Source of the DNA: Thalassobacillus devorans MSP14
GTDB taxonomy: Bacteria > Bacillota > Bacilli > Bacillales > Halobacillaceae
DNA: 64,000 nt
Direction of reading: 5' to 3'
Assembly (NCBI RefSeq): GCF_000496835.1
Contig: NZ_KI543237.1
Coordinates: 229,656 to 293,655, forward strand
Positions 35,952-45,170 of the stretch are shown here, piece after piece (within the stretch, counting starts at the first letter, position 1; each line of letters begins with the position of its first letter). A program made the translations under genes and the position numbers. The notes under the pieces are model-generated. The model ran no database searches. It saw nothing but the letters and a program-made list of their open reading frames with translations, and was not told where the DNA came from.

Positions 35952-37391
35952 TCATTTCCTCCTTCCTAACCGGTTCATCTTTAATATGGTTTCCACTGCT
36001 TTTACCATGGCATCGGTTTTACCTCGATGAAAAAAGATGACCTCACCATCCGGATCTTTGGAACTCCTGCCCGCCCGGCCTGCTATTTGGATTAAGGCAG
36101 CCTGATCGAATACCTGGTGACCGCTGTCTAATACGATTACATCCACAGAAGGAAACGTCACCCCTCGCTCCAATATCGTCGTTGTTACTAACACGTCATA
36201 TTCTTTTTCACGGAATTGATGCACTTTTTCTTGACGAGCCGAATCAGAAGCATGAACATAAGCGATTCGCTTGTAATGAAGGGCAAGGATTTTTACTGTT
36301 TTTTCAGCATCGCTGATGGTTGGCACAAAGATGAGGAGTTGCCGGTCCGGCCTTTTACGATGCACAAGCCATTTCCAAACCTTGGGAGAAAGCATTGCTT
36401 TTTCAAGAGATTTTCTAATATCGAAGGCAGCATGAAAGCGGGGAACAGGAAGCGGATGGCCATGGAAGCGTCTTGGTACGAAAACAACGGGGAGCTTTTT
36501 TTGTTTGATTTCCCGTTCATGGTTCTGACGTGGAGTAGCTGTCAAATAGATGAACGAAGCTTGTTCCTTAGCAGCCCGTTCTGTCGCATAAGGGAGGGAA
36601 GCATCGGTATGATAGGGAAATGCATCGATTTCATCGATAATCATGACATCAAATGCCCGCCCGAATCGGAGCAGTTGATGCGTTGTTGCAATGAGGAATT
36701 GGGAATTTCCCTGTTTATCGGGGCTGTCCCCATATAGAGCCTGAATCGACACATCAGGAAAAGCAGAGATGAAACGGGGGAGCAGCTCTTTGACAACGTC
36801 CGCACGCGGAGTCGCCAAGCATACTCTTTTCCCTTGTGAGAAGGCCAGGCTCAGACCTGGAAACAGCATTTCCGTCTTTCCAGCCCCACATACTGCCCAC
36901 ACCAGCAGACGCTGGTTTGCGTCTGTTATGACTTTGGTGATACGGTCTGCCGCCTGCTGTTGAAAAGTGGTGAGTTCTCCTGTCCATTGACAGGCCTGGG
37001 GATGACAGTTCCAACTTACAGGGCTTCGCCATACATATAAGTGTTCCTGATCCGATACTCTTCCCATGCCAATACATTTACGGCAATAGACGCTATGATC
37101 CGGCAACATTGCAAATAGGTGACTTTTTTGATTCCCGCATCGGCGGCATCGTTTTCCCCAAGCGTGCTTTTCAATCGCAGGAATTTCTTCTAACAAGCCC
37201 GCAGATACCAGTTCATTTAATTGTTGTGAATCTATAGATATTTCTTTTTTCAAGAGAAGTTTTCCAGATAAACAGGTGGTAAGAAAGGTGTTAATAAATG
37301 AAGGGGTGACAGGTGGCTGTTTGAGAGGTGACGGAATCCAGGAAAAATCATCGAAAAAATAATTATGTAAGTCACGAACCAGATTATTCAA
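35952..37391 (-). CDS. comFA: ComFA, DNA translocase/helicase for competence
   Basis: The 479-residue superfamily 2 helicase has a four-Cys zinc finger (CRRC at 82-85, CRKC at 103-106), Walker A CGAGKTE (168-174), DEID box (253-256), TATPR motif III and motif VI QIAGRAGRSSKDPDG. ComFA supplies energy for single-stranded DNA import. Translation appears to start at TTG (MNNLVRDLHNYF) with GGAGCG 8 nt upstream. No obvious paired AT-boxes for ComK could be identified by eye. Confidence 0.93.
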   Translation of the reverse strand: MNNLVRDLHNYFFDDFSWIPSPLKQPPVTPSFINTFLTTCLSGKLLLKKEISIDSQQLNELVSAGLLEEIPAIEKHAWGKRCRRCGNQKSHLFAMLPDHSVYCRKCIGMGRVSDQEHLYVWRSPVSWNCHPQACQWTGELTTFQQQAADRITKVITDANQRLLVWAVCGAGKTEMLFPGLSLAFSQGKRVCLATPRADVVKELLPRFISAFPDVSIQALYGDSPDKQGNSQFLIATTHQLLRFGRAFDVMIIDEIDAFPYHTDASLPYATERAAKEQASFIYLTATPRQNHEREIKQKKLPVVFVPRRFHGHPLPVPRFHAAFDIRKSLEKAMLSPKVWKWLVHRKRPDRQLLIFVPTISDAEKTVKILALHYKRIAYVHASDSARQEKVHQFREKEYDVLVTTTILERGVTFPSVDVIVLDSGHQVFDQAALIQIAGRAGRSSKDPDGEVIFFHRGKTDAMVKAVETILKMNRLGRRK

Positions 37392-37437
37392 TTTTTTATC
37401 GCTCCATTATGACGTAGGGAGGGGTAGCTCCCTCCCT

Positions 37438-38280
37438 TTATTTTTTATACCAGCCGAGCCCGAGGGCACCTTCTCCAAGGTGAGTACCAATCACTGGACC
37501 GAAATAGCTTATGGCTACCTCTGCATTAGGAAAACGCGTCTCTAATTCCTGTTGGATTTGTTCGGCATCTTCCAGGCAATTAGCGTGGATAACAGTAGCT
37601 GTGATAACATCTCCGCCGGCTGCATCTTCTTCAAATAAAGATAGAAGCCGTTTGACTGCTTTTTTTCTTGTCCGGATTCTTTCAAACGGAACTATCTTTG
37701 TATCGACAAAATGGAGGACCGGTTTTACCTGAAGCAAACTGCCAACTATTTTTTGGGCTCCTGTTAGTCGACCACCCCGATAAAGGTTAGTGAGATCATC
37801 GACCATAAAATAAGCACGAATCGTCTGTTTCATTTCCTCCAGGCGTACGAGAATTTGTTGAGGAGTCGCCCCATTGTCTGCCATTTCAGCTGCCTCCAGC
37901 ACATAAAACCCCTGCATCATCGCACTTAATTCACTATCAAAAGGATGAACTTCAATTCCTTCTACCATATCCCCGGCAGTGATAGTCCCCTGGTACGTTC
38001 CACTGATGCCACTGGAAAGGTGAATAGCCACGACTGCATCGTATTCCCGGGAAAGCTCCTCCAGCTTCTCTGTCACAAGTCCGACCGATGGCTGGGATGT
38101 TTTAGGGAGCTCTTCACTGTTACGCATCATTTCATAAAATTCATCTGCCTGGATATCAACTTCTTCCCGGTAGGATTCCGCATTGATGATCACATTCAAA
38201 GGAACCATATGTATGTTATGTGCTTTACGTATATTTTCTGGTATATATGCTGTACTATCGGTCAAAACCGCTGTTTTCAT
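37438..38280 (-). CDS. degV: DegV-family fatty-acid-binding protein
   Basis: The 280-residue protein starts VLTDSTAYIPENIRKAH, then LPKTSQPSVGLVTEKL and IHLSSGISGTYQ, the fatty-acid-carboxylate binding loops of DegV/FakB proteins. It ends in a GPVIGTHLGEGALGLGW motif. Such proteins present fatty acids to FakA kinase. It follows the degS-degU genes as in B. subtilis yviA. Confidence 0.92.
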   Translation of the reverse strand: MKTAVLTDSTAYIPENIRKAHNIHMVPLNVIINAESYREEVDIQADEFYEMMRNSEELPKTSQPSVGLVTEKLEELSREYDAVVAIHLSSGISGTYQGTITAGDMVEGIEVHPFDSELSAMMQGFYVLEAAEMADNGATPQQILVRLEEMKQTIRAYFMVDDLTNLYRGGRLTGAQKIVGSLLQVKPVLHFVDTKIVPFERIRTRKKAVKRLLSLFEEDAAGGDVITATVIHANCLEDAEQIQQELETRFPNAEVAISYFGPVIGTHLGEGALGLGWYKK

Positions 38281-38412
38281 CAGACATCGTGCTCCTTGTA
38301 ATCAATTATAAATCATATCTTCATTCATTTTACATGAAGCCCATCCTTTTTTCATCAGCGGGAATGAGATATGAAGAAATATTTTAATATCGAAAAACTG
38401 ATCGGTAAATAG

Positions 38413-38441
38413 AAAAGACCCTGAACAAAAAGTCCAGAGTC
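38413..38441 (-). terminator. Terminator of degU
   Basis: On the minus strand GACTCTG / CAGGGTC (one G-U pair) followed by TTTTCT, 11 nt after the degU stop. Confidence 0.75.
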
Positions 38442-38451
38442 CGGTTAAAAG

Positions 38452-39132
38452 TTATAATACTTCTACCCAGCCATTTTTTATAGCGGTAACAACTGCCTGG
38501 GTGCGATCATTGACATTCATTTTCTGCAGGATATTGCTGACATGGTTTTTGACTGTCTTTTCGCTGATGTAAAGTGATTCAGCTACACCCCGGTTACTCT
38601 TTCCATCTGCCAGCAATTGAAGCACTTCGCATTCACGGCGAGTCAATAAGTGAAGCGGCTTCCGATACTCAATCGTCTGGAACGATTGCCCGTTTTCTGC
38701 TGTTTCAGATAGACGGCGGTATTCGGCAACCAGGTTGTGGGTGACTTTCGGATGAAGGTAAGAGCCGCCTTCACTTACTACCTTGATCGCCTCAATCAAT
38801 GCATCAGAGTCCATTTCCTTCAACAGGTATCCCTGGGCACCAGTCTTCAAAGCATGCGTTACATAATTTTCATCATCGTGGATGGAAAGAACGATTACCT
38901 TCAATTCCGGATAACGGCTCATCAGCTCCGCAGTCGCCTCCACACCGTTCATATTGGGCATATTTATGTCCATAAGTACAACGTCGGGGTCATGTTCTTC
39001 CACTAAATCCACTGCAGTGTCCCCGTCATCCCCCTCTGCCACTACTTCAAAGCTTACTTCGAAATCTAAAATACGTTTGACACCTTCACGAAAAAGTTTA
39101 TGGTCATCAATCAATACAATTTTTGTTGTCAT
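38452..39132 (-). CDS. degU: Response regulator DegU
   Basis: The 226-residue NarL/FixJ-type regulator starts [20 protein letters not shown]. The phospho-acceptor is D55 ([13 protein letters not shown]) and the LuxR-type HTH ends the protein ([20 protein letters not shown] and [12 protein letters not shown]). DegU controls exoenzymes, competence, motility and matrix genes. GGGGAGGAAAAGGA precedes the ATG; an upstream in-frame start overlaps it. It is 170 bp downstream of degS rather than adjacent, so an extra promoter is possible. Confidence 0.96.
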   Translation of the reverse strand: MTTKIVLIDDHKLFREGVKRILDFEVSFEVVAEGDDGDTAVDLVEEHDPDVVLMDINMPNMNGVEATAELMSRYPELKVIVLSIHDDENYVTHALKTGAQGYLLKEMDSDALIEAIKVVSEGGSYLHPKVTHNLVAEYRRLSETAENGQSFQTIEYRKPLHLLTRRECEVLQLLADGKSNRGVAESLYISEKTVKNHVSNILQKMNVNDRTQAVVTAIKNGWVEVL

Positions 39133-39302
39133 CGTCCTTTTCCTCCCCATCTCATAATTTCTGGGTTAACTCTGTGACTTATTTCCCTAATCCAATTCTC
39201 AAAAAACTTCAAATTGAAACATTACCGGATATATAAGTCTATATTCCTATTTATTTACCTATTATAAATGATTTTTTAATTTTTAGGTAGGGCTACCTAA
39301 AA

Positions 39303-40445
39303 TTACCTCTCAGTGGGAATTTGGATAATCACTACTGTCCCTTGTCCAAGCTTGGAATCGATGGTCAACTCGCCTTCAAGCATATCTACCCTTTCCCGCA
39401 TGCCGACGAGGCCGAATGATTTATCCTTTTTAACATTGGTATCAAAGCCTTTGCCATTATCTTTTATCACTAAAATGGCTGCTTTTGGTTTTAACTCTAC
39501 TTTCACCTGAATTTCAGTAGCTTCAGCGTGCTTGACAGCATTTTGTACGGATTCCTGGACCAGACGGAATAATGCAACTTCGTATTTGCTGTCGATCCGT
39601 CTTTCTTTTCCAAGGTTGGTAAACTGCACATGTAGATCCTTATTATATTCCTCTACCGTATTCAAATATTTTTTTAATGTTGGGATGATGCCAAGGTCAT
39701 CCAAGGCCATCGGTCTCAAATCATAAATGATGCGGCGGACTTCATGCAGAGCAGAGCGTACCATTTGTTTGACACTCTTGATTTCCGCTAGAGCTTCCTC
39801 AACGCCCCGTTCCCGGAATGTCCGGTCGACAAGATCGGACCGTATCATTACATTGGCCAACATTTGAGCTGGACCATCATGGATCTCCCGGGAGAGCTTA
39901 CGGCGCTCCTCTTCCTGCGCCTCAATAATCTGCAAGCCAAATTCCTGCTTTTCTTTCGCGTCCTCGAGCGCTTCGGATACTTTCCTGAAGTCTTCGTTCA
40001 AATAATTGAGGACAACGGAAATCTTGCTTACCAACCCTTCAGCACGCTGGACAGTGGATTCTAAATTTTTCAGCCTGCGTTCTAAATCGTCACGGCGTTC
40101 TCTCAGCTGCTTTTCCTTTTCTCTTTTAACTGAAAGATCCATTTGCAGTTTATGAGTTTTTTCATATACTTCACGTATTTCTTCTTCTGAATACTGATTG
40201 AAATATTTACTTACTTCAGAAAGGCGCATTCGGGAGAAACGCACTTGTTGTTCGAGCTTATCTCCTTCATCTATGAGAGAATTGACCTGTCTTTTTGTCT
40301 CTTGCAGCTCTTCATGAAGTTTTTCGAACTCATGACGGGACTCTTCTCCTATATGGAAAATTTCGTCCTTGCTGTTCGTGACATTTTCGATCATTTCTTC
40401 GATGACTTGATCAAGTGCTTTTTCCTCAATTCTCGTCTCTTTCAT
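39303..40445 (-). CDS. degS: Cytoplasmic sensor kinase DegS
   Basis: The 380-residue soluble histidine kinase has a long N-terminal coiled coil (about 30-165), phospho-His189 in SREIHDGPAQ and a HATPase domain (ESVQNAVKHAEATEI, DNGKGFD, GLVGMRERV). It phosphorylates DegU. The chosen ATG has GGAGG 8 nt upstream. It is divergent from yvyE. Confidence 0.95.
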   Translation of the reverse strand: MKETRIEEKALDQVIEEMIENVTNSKDEIFHIGEESRHEFEKLHEELQETKRQVNSLIDEGDKLEQQVRFSRMRLSEVSKYFNQYSEEEIREVYEKTHKLQMDLSVKREKEKQLRERRDDLERRLKNLESTVQRAEGLVSKISVVLNYLNEDFRKVSEALEDAKEKQEFGLQIIEAQEEERRKLSREIHDGPAQMLANVMIRSDLVDRTFRERGVEEALAEIKSVKQMVRSALHEVRRIIYDLRPMALDDLGIIPTLKKYLNTVEEYNKDLHVQFTNLGKERRIDSKYEVALFRLVQESVQNAVKHAEATEIQVKVELKPKAAILVIKDNGKGFDTNVKKDKSFGLVGMRERVDMLEGELTIDSKLGQGTVVIIQIPTER

Positions 40446-40549
40446 ATAGGTCTCCTCCATCAATATTCACATACTCATTCGAATTTCCTAAGTATTTTTG
40501 TGGGGGTGTTGCAATAAAAAATAATTCATTTCATAATCCAAACAAGCAT

Positions 40550-40578
40550 TTGCCGACACACAGAAACCGCTATATAAT
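40550..40578 (+). promoter_or_regulatory. Sigma-A promoter of yvyE
   Basis: TTGCCG (40550-40555), N17, TATAAT (40573-40578), about 27 nt before the start codon; AGGAGG lies between. Confidence 0.8.
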
Positions 40579-40604
40579 TAAGTTCTTAGGAGGTTTGTTA
40601 TATT

Positions 40605-41246
40605 ATGTTGGAAAGCTATTATACCGTAAAAACTGAAGGTTCAGAAGAAATAACCATCCAAAAGTCACGGTTTATAGGATACATACGCCGCTGTGAAACT
40701 GAAGAAGCGGCTCAGGCATTCATTCAGGAAATCAAGAAAAAACACTACGATGCCAACCATAACTGTTCTGCTTACATGATTGGTGAAAATGACCTGATCC
40801 AGAAAGCAAATGATGACGGAGAGCCAAGCGGCACTGCTGGAGTTCCGATGCTGGAGGTGCTCAAGAAAAAAGGTTTGAAGGATACTGCAGTAGTAGTCAC
40901 CCGGTACTTCGGTGGTACAAAACTTGGAGCAGGCGGGTTAATCCGCGCTTATTCGACTGCAACTTCTGCAGCTATCAAAGCCACTGGGATTGTTAAACGT
41001 CAATTAATGGAGGAAATGAGAGTTACTGTCGACTATAAATTACTTGGGAAGCTGGAAAACATACTTCGTAATTCAAATTACTTATTAAAAGAGATTAAAT
41101 ATCTGGAAAATGTGGAATTTATTATATATGTAGAAAGTGGTCAGGAAGAGCCCTTCTCTCAATGGATCATAGATTTGACGAGTGATCAGGCAAAAATTGA
41201 ACAAGGTGATAAAAGTTATATGGAGCAAGATGTACCTAATGAATAA
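40605..41246 (+). CDS. yvyE: YvyE/YigZ-family protein (IMPACT-like)
   Basis: The 213-residue protein has an N-terminal UPF0029/IMPACT domain (SRFIGYIRRCETEEAA, NDDGEPSGTAGVPMLEVL, VVVTRYFGGTKLGAGGLIRAY) and a C-terminal DUF1949 ferredoxin-like domain. The family is linked to translation control. It sits divergent from degS, as in B. subtilis, and ends just before repeat locus 3. Confidence 0.93.
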   Translation: MLESYYTVKTEGSEEITIQKSRFIGYIRRCETEEAAQAFIQEIKKKHYDANHNCSAYMIGENDLIQKANDDGEPSGTAGVPMLEVLKKKGLKDTAVVVTRYFGGTKLGAGGLIRAYSTATSAAIKATGIVKRQLMEEMRVTVDYKLLGKLENILRNSNYLLKEIKYLENVEFIIYVESGQEEPFSQWIIDLTSDQAKIEQGDKSYMEQDVPNE

Positions 41247-41332
41247 TTCCCTCCCTTTTCCTGGCTTACTTCGCGGATAAAAGGCTTCGTTAGATTTTAG
41301 TAATGACCTTTCCATTAAAGCTCCCTTTTATG

Positions 41333-41864
41333 GAAGACTCAGTTTCGAGATAGTTGGGGCCGTTACCATGAGAGAAAGGGGATAGTCCGGGAAACGACTC
41401 GCTTTCCTGCGGGGGATCTGGCAAGCTTCCTCGGGCTAAAGCCCTGCGGGATCTCGCCTAGCCCCTTCTCCCGCGGGAGTCTCCCCGTTTCCCTTCCCAT
41501 CCAGCCAGTTTAGTAATTAACGGCCCCTCCAAAAAGAGAAAAAATGAAGCTTAAACCTTCATCTTGAAGCATTTTACAAAGGATGTAAATGCACTAAAAT
41601 CTTCAATCATAGGGCAGTTTTCTTAGGCTGATTTCGAGAACTACCCATGGAAAGGGCGTAGGGAAACGGTGAGACTCCTCGAAAATGCTACGCATTTCCT
41701 TCGTGCGTGGGTTAAGTCAAGATGAAAATTCAAAGTCCTGTGGGAGCTGAGTGATAGATGAGGCCCCGCAAGGCGAAGCCTGAGGAGACTCAGCACACGC
41801 CCACGGAAAGCGAATCGTTTCCCGAAGACCCTCACCTCCAACAATATCTCGAAATCAAGTCTTC
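41333..41864. repeat. Composite inverted repeat element, locus 3 (units E and F)
   Basis: A 532-bp element bounded by GAAGACTCAGTTTCGAGA and TCTCGAAATCAAGTCTTC. Unit E (41356-41527) is closed by GGGGCCGTTA/TAACGGCCCC. The inverted unit F (41654-41832) has AGGG/CCCT outside GGGAAACG/CGTTTCCC. F carries a 56-bp insert (41681-41736) between two TCCT copies, homologous to the insert of unit C. Flanks: TTAAAGCTCCCTTTTATG on the left and, reverse-complemented, CCAAATGGCCG on the right, the same polarity as locus 2. It fills most of the 700-bp gap between yvyE and the LCP gene; 41247-41300 has nothing recognisable. Confidence 0.85.
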
Positions 41865-41952
41865 GACTTTTCGGCCATTTGGTGGAATGGTTCTTTTCTC
41901 ATAAATTAACATCTATGTGGAACGGAGCCAAATAAAAAGGAGCGCACTTATC

Positions 41953-42954
41953 ATGAAAAGAAAAGTAAAGATCGGCCTGCTGGTCGTGCTATTTATCATG
42001 ACGGCAGGAATAGGAACAGCAGGAGGATATGCACTGTATTTATCTCACAAAGCCCAACAAGCAGTTTCCGACTCCCGCCAGGAGCTCAATCGAGGCGAAA
42101 AATCAGAAATGCGAGGTACAACAGTAAACCCATTTGAAGATAATATTTCTGTTTTGTTTGTTGGTATCGACGATAGTACGAAACGGGAAAAAGACGGAAA
42201 TGCGCTATCCGACGCACTCATTCTTGCCACATTCAACGAGGAAAACAAATCAGTGAAAATGGTGAGTATTCCACGTGACTCGTACGTCAACATCCCAGAG
42301 GTCGGATATAAAGACAAAATCACCCATGCACACGCATTCGGTGGTATTGACGCTACCATCGAGGCAGTCGAGGGCATGTTTGGCATCCCAGTCGACTATT
42401 ATGTCCGATTGAATTTTAATTCATTTGTTGCAATTGTCAATGCCCTGGATGGGATTAAGTACGATGTACCCTTTGAAATGAAAGAGCAGAACAGTGAAGA
42501 CCAGCAAGAAGCTATCCATTTACAGCCTGGGTTGCAGGAATTGACCGGAGAAGAAGCCTTAGCTTTAGCAAGAACAAGGAAATATGATAGTGATTTGGCA
42601 AGAGGACAAAGACAAATGGAGCTAATCCAGGCTATTGTCCAGAAAGCAAAAACAGCAGAGGCGGTAAATGACTACGGCAAGCTTATCGATTCCATTGAAG
42701 ATAATTTCAAGACAAATATGACCTTTAATGAGTTAGTATCCTTTAAAGACTATGTTCTTAATGAAAACGGGTTACAATACGAGGAGATGCAGCTGGAAGG
42801 AAAAGGAATTTGGATCAATAATGGCTGGTACTACGAGGTTGAAGAAACCAGTTTAGTTACCATCAGAAAGGAACTGAAGAACCATTTAGATATTGAGCTA
42901 CATCAAAATAAGGATAGCGAGTTCACAGCAGAGGAATCTATCCCCTATTACTAA
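41953..42954 (+). CDS. LytR-CpsA-Psr (LCP) family wall-polymer ligase
   Basis: The 333-residue protein (start MKRKVKIGLLVVLFIM, GGAG 10 nt upstream) has a signal-anchor helix and an extracellular LCP domain. Signature segments are LFVGIDDSTKREKDGNALSD, MVSIPRDSYVNIP, KITHAHAFGG and LARTRKYDSDLARGQRQ. LCP enzymes transfer teichoic acid or capsule chains from lipid carrier to peptidoglycan. It resembles TagU/LytR, encoded in this region in B. subtilis. A second LCP gene lies at 62287-63222. Confidence 0.93.
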   Translation: MKRKVKIGLLVVLFIMTAGIGTAGGYALYLSHKAQQAVSDSRQELNRGEKSEMRGTTVNPFEDNISVLFVGIDDSTKREKDGNALSDALILATFNEENKSVKMVSIPRDSYVNIPEVGYKDKITHAHAFGGIDATIEAVEGMFGIPVDYYVRLNFNSFVAIVNALDGIKYDVPFEMKEQNSEDQQEAIHLQPGLQELTGEEALALARTRKYDSDLARGQRQMELIQAIVQKAKTAEAVNDYGKLIDSIEDNFKTNMTFNELVSFKDYVLNENGLQYEEMQLEGKGIWINNGWYYEVEETSLVTIRKELKNHLDIELHQNKDSEFTAEESIPYY

Positions 42955-43040
42955 GTCTCTTTCAAATAACTATGTCTGATAATTAGACAAAATATTTCCC
43001 CGGAAATGAGCAATTAATAAAGAATTCTGTCAAAATTAAG

Positions 43041-43075
43041 AAACAGCACTCTATTACGGCTAGTGCTGTTTTTAG
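43041..43075 (+). terminator. Terminator after the LCP gene
   Basis: AAACAGCACT / AGTGCTGTTT stem followed by a T run. Confidence 0.88.
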
Positions 43076-43184
43076 TTTTTATGAATACGCATATAAAACC
43101 TGTAACCCTATGCCGTATTTGCGTCTGCAGCATAAAACACTTAAAATGGGGAAATGCTATTTTTTTAGGAGGAGTTATTGACAT

Positions 43185-44645
43185 ATGAAAAAAATGAGAG
43201 AAAGAAGGACGCTTGAACGTTCCTTAAAACCCCATTGGGTTTGGGCCATTGCTTTTGGTTCAGCTATTGGCTGGGGTGCATTTGTTCTGCCAACGGATTG
43301 GATCTCCCAGGCTGGACCTATGGGTGTTGTGATAGGGATCCTTCTTGGCGCAATATTAATGATGGTAATAGGCGTAAGTTATGGTTTTCTTATTGAAAAA
43401 TTTCCGGTTACCGGCGGTGAGTTCGCCTATGCCTATATCGGATTCGGTCGTACCAGCGCATTTATTGCAGGATGGTTTCTTACATTAGGTTATATATGTA
43501 TTGTCGCTTTGAACGCCTCGGCATTAGCGTTATTAAGTAAGTTTTTGTTTCCTGGGATTGTAAATCAGGGTTATTTATATACAGTTGCCGGTTACGACGT
43601 ATACATCGTACAAATTCTGGTTGCCAGTGCTGCTTTAGTAGCATTCGCATTCCTGAATATTAAGGGTGCCAGCTTTTCTGGTCGGTCCCAGTTCATTTTC
43701 AGCATGATTTTAATCGGAGGCATTGTTTTGCTCGGTACAGGAGCTATTGTCAGCAGCGGACCCAGCCTGGGAAATACACTCCCCGCATTCGAACCAAGCC
43801 AGTCAGCTATCGCTTCCATACTCACAATTCTTGCACTGGCGCCATTCGCTTATGTCGGATTTGATAACATCCCTCAAGCAGCTGAAGAATTCAATTTTGA
43901 ATCTAAAAAAGCATTTGGTTTGATTATCTGGTCATTATTAGCAGCCGGGCTTGCTTATGCGGTGATGATACTCATTACCGCCAGCACCATGCCATGGCAG
44001 GAACTTCTCGTACAAACGGAAAACTCGGTCTGGGGTACCGGAGACGCTATCGAAAGTTATATGGGGAGAATTGGAGTCTTCGTTATTGCTATCGCAGTGT
44101 CCATGGGTATCTTCACCGGCTTGAACGGCTTCTATATTTCATCCAGCCGTTTGACATTCGCTATGGGAAGAGCGCGTATCCTTCCCAATATGTTCAGGAC
44201 ATTGCACTCAAAACATCATACGCCATATGTTGGAATTTTGTTCACCATGACAGTGTGCCTGATCGCTCCGTGGTTCGGTCGTGAAGCCTTGCTTTGGGTT
44301 GTGGATATGTCTTCTACTGGAGTAGCCATCGCGTACTTCTTCACTACTGCAACTGCTTATAAGTATTTCAGTTGGTCAAAAAAACAGCCAGCTCAGGGAG
44401 AAAACGCAACAACCGCTTCACCGGTAAAAAAACTGCTTTCCCTGGTGGGAATGGTCAGTTCTTTATCCTTTTTAGGGCTATTGTTACTACCATTCTCACC
44501 CGCTGCTCTCGGAAAAGAATCTTATATCGCTCTTGGAGTATGGGTTTTGATTGGCGTCATTTTCTATCTGACAAATATAAGCCGCCAAAAGAAAATCGGA
44601 GAAAAAGAATTGAATTACCTTATTTTAGGAAAAGAAAAAATATAG
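43185..44645 (+). CDS. APC-family amino acid permease
   Basis: The 486-residue protein has about 12 transmembrane helices. The first shows the APC signature (AIAFGSAIGWGAFVLPTDW); others include PVTGGEFAYAYIGFGRTSAF and FAYVGFDNIPQAAEE. The FDNIPQAAEE box occurs in a subset of amino acid/polyamine permeases. Substrate unknown. AGGAGGAG lies about 10 nt before the ATG. It converges on the HTH gene with a shared terminator. Confidence 0.9.
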   Translation: MKKMRERRTLERSLKPHWVWAIAFGSAIGWGAFVLPTDWISQAGPMGVVIGILLGAILMMVIGVSYGFLIEKFPVTGGEFAYAYIGFGRTSAFIAGWFLTLGYICIVALNASALALLSKFLFPGIVNQGYLYTVAGYDVYIVQILVASAALVAFAFLNIKGASFSGRSQFIFSMILIGGIVLLGTGAIVSSGPSLGNTLPAFEPSQSAIASILTILALAPFAYVGFDNIPQAAEEFNFESKKAFGLIIWSLLAAGLAYAVMILITASTMPWQELLVQTENSVWGTGDAIESYMGRIGVFVIAIAVSMGIFTGLNGFYISSSRLTFAMGRARILPNMFRTLHSKHHTPYVGILFTMTVCLIAPWFGREALLWVVDMSSTGVAIAYFFTTATAYKYFSWSKKQPAQGENATTASPVKKLLSLVGMVSSLSFLGLLLLPFSPAALGKESYIALGVWVLIGVIFYLTNISRQKKIGEKELNYLILGKEKI

Positions 44646-44653
44646 GTTTCCAC

Positions 44654-44690
44654 AAAAATCGGGCAGGGAGTATTTACCTGCTCGATTTTT
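44654..44690. terminator. Bidirectional terminator between the permease and HTH genes
   Basis: AAAAATCGgGCAGG / CCTGCtCGATTTTT. The HTH gene's stop codon is in the loop. Confidence 0.9.
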
Positions 44691-44925
44691 CATTTTTAAA
44701 CCTTCCTTCTGGCTTTTTGGTTTGTCCCAGCTTCCAGGCTGTTAAGTCTTCCAATGGTACTCTTAGTGTTTCGGCCAATTTTTTCATAATAATTAAGGAG
44801 GGGTTCCTCTGAATTCCTCTTTCAATATTGCTGATATAAGATTTAGAAACACCAGAGCGACTTGCTAATACACTCAGTGACATTCCCCGTTCCTCGCGTA
44901 GCTCCCTGATTCGCTCTCCAATCAT
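44674..44925 (-). CDS. SinR/SlrR-like XRE-family repressor, HTH domain only
   Basis: The 83-residue protein is mainly an XRE helix-turn-helix (MIGERIRELREERGMSLSVL, SRSGVSKSYISNIERGIQRN), close to the SinR/SlrR DNA-binding domain. The SinI/SinR-type dimerisation domain is absent; a short basic tail (KKPEGRFKNEKSSR) replaces it. A perfect SinR-type operator lies 27 nt upstream of the start, so it may be repressed by the SinR at 45772-46107 or by itself. By position and operator it could be an SlrR analogue. Confidence 0.85.
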   Translation of the reverse strand: MIGERIRELREERGMSLSVLASRSGVSKSYISNIERGIQRNPSLIIMKKLAETLRVPLEDLTAWKLGQTKKPEGRFKNEKSSR

Positions 44926-44952
44926 TAGTGATCCCTCGCCTCTCCTTCATTT

Positions 44953-44968
44953 GTTCTTAAAAAAGAAC
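44953..44968 (-). promoter_or_regulatory. SinR-type operator (GTTCTT inverted repeat)
   Basis: GTTCTT-AAAA-AAGAAC; read on the minus strand it contains GTTCTTT, the SinR consensus GTTCTYT. It lies upstream of the HTH-only SinR-like gene. Confidence 0.65.
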
Positions 44969-45139
44969 TGATGAACAAAAAATTAATAAGCTATTTATGT
45001 TCATTATAACGAATTATAGTAATAAGTATATTTGAAAATTTATGAAATGGGAAAGTCCATATTTATATTGATTGTTTAAATATTCTGTACATACTCTTCT
45101 AAACGTTTATTTACTGCTGTTTTCTAACTAATTCAAATC

Positions 45140-45166
45140 AAGCGTTCCGCAAGAAGCAGAACGCTT
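45140..45166 (-). terminator. Hairpin after the IDEAL-domain gene
   Basis: AAGCGTTC / GAACGCTT stem, 4 nt from the stop codon; weak U tract on the minus strand. Confidence 0.6.
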
Positions 45167-45170
45167 ATCG

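Noticed and set aside
9690..41864. The three repeats as CRISPR arrays or rho-independent terminators only
   Set aside because: There are no regularly spaced identical repeats with unique spacers, and each locus is a 450-550 bp nested inverted structure.
41889..41896. GTTCTTT SinR half-site upstream of the LCP gene
   Set aside because: It is a single 7-mer without an inverted partner and is expected by chance.
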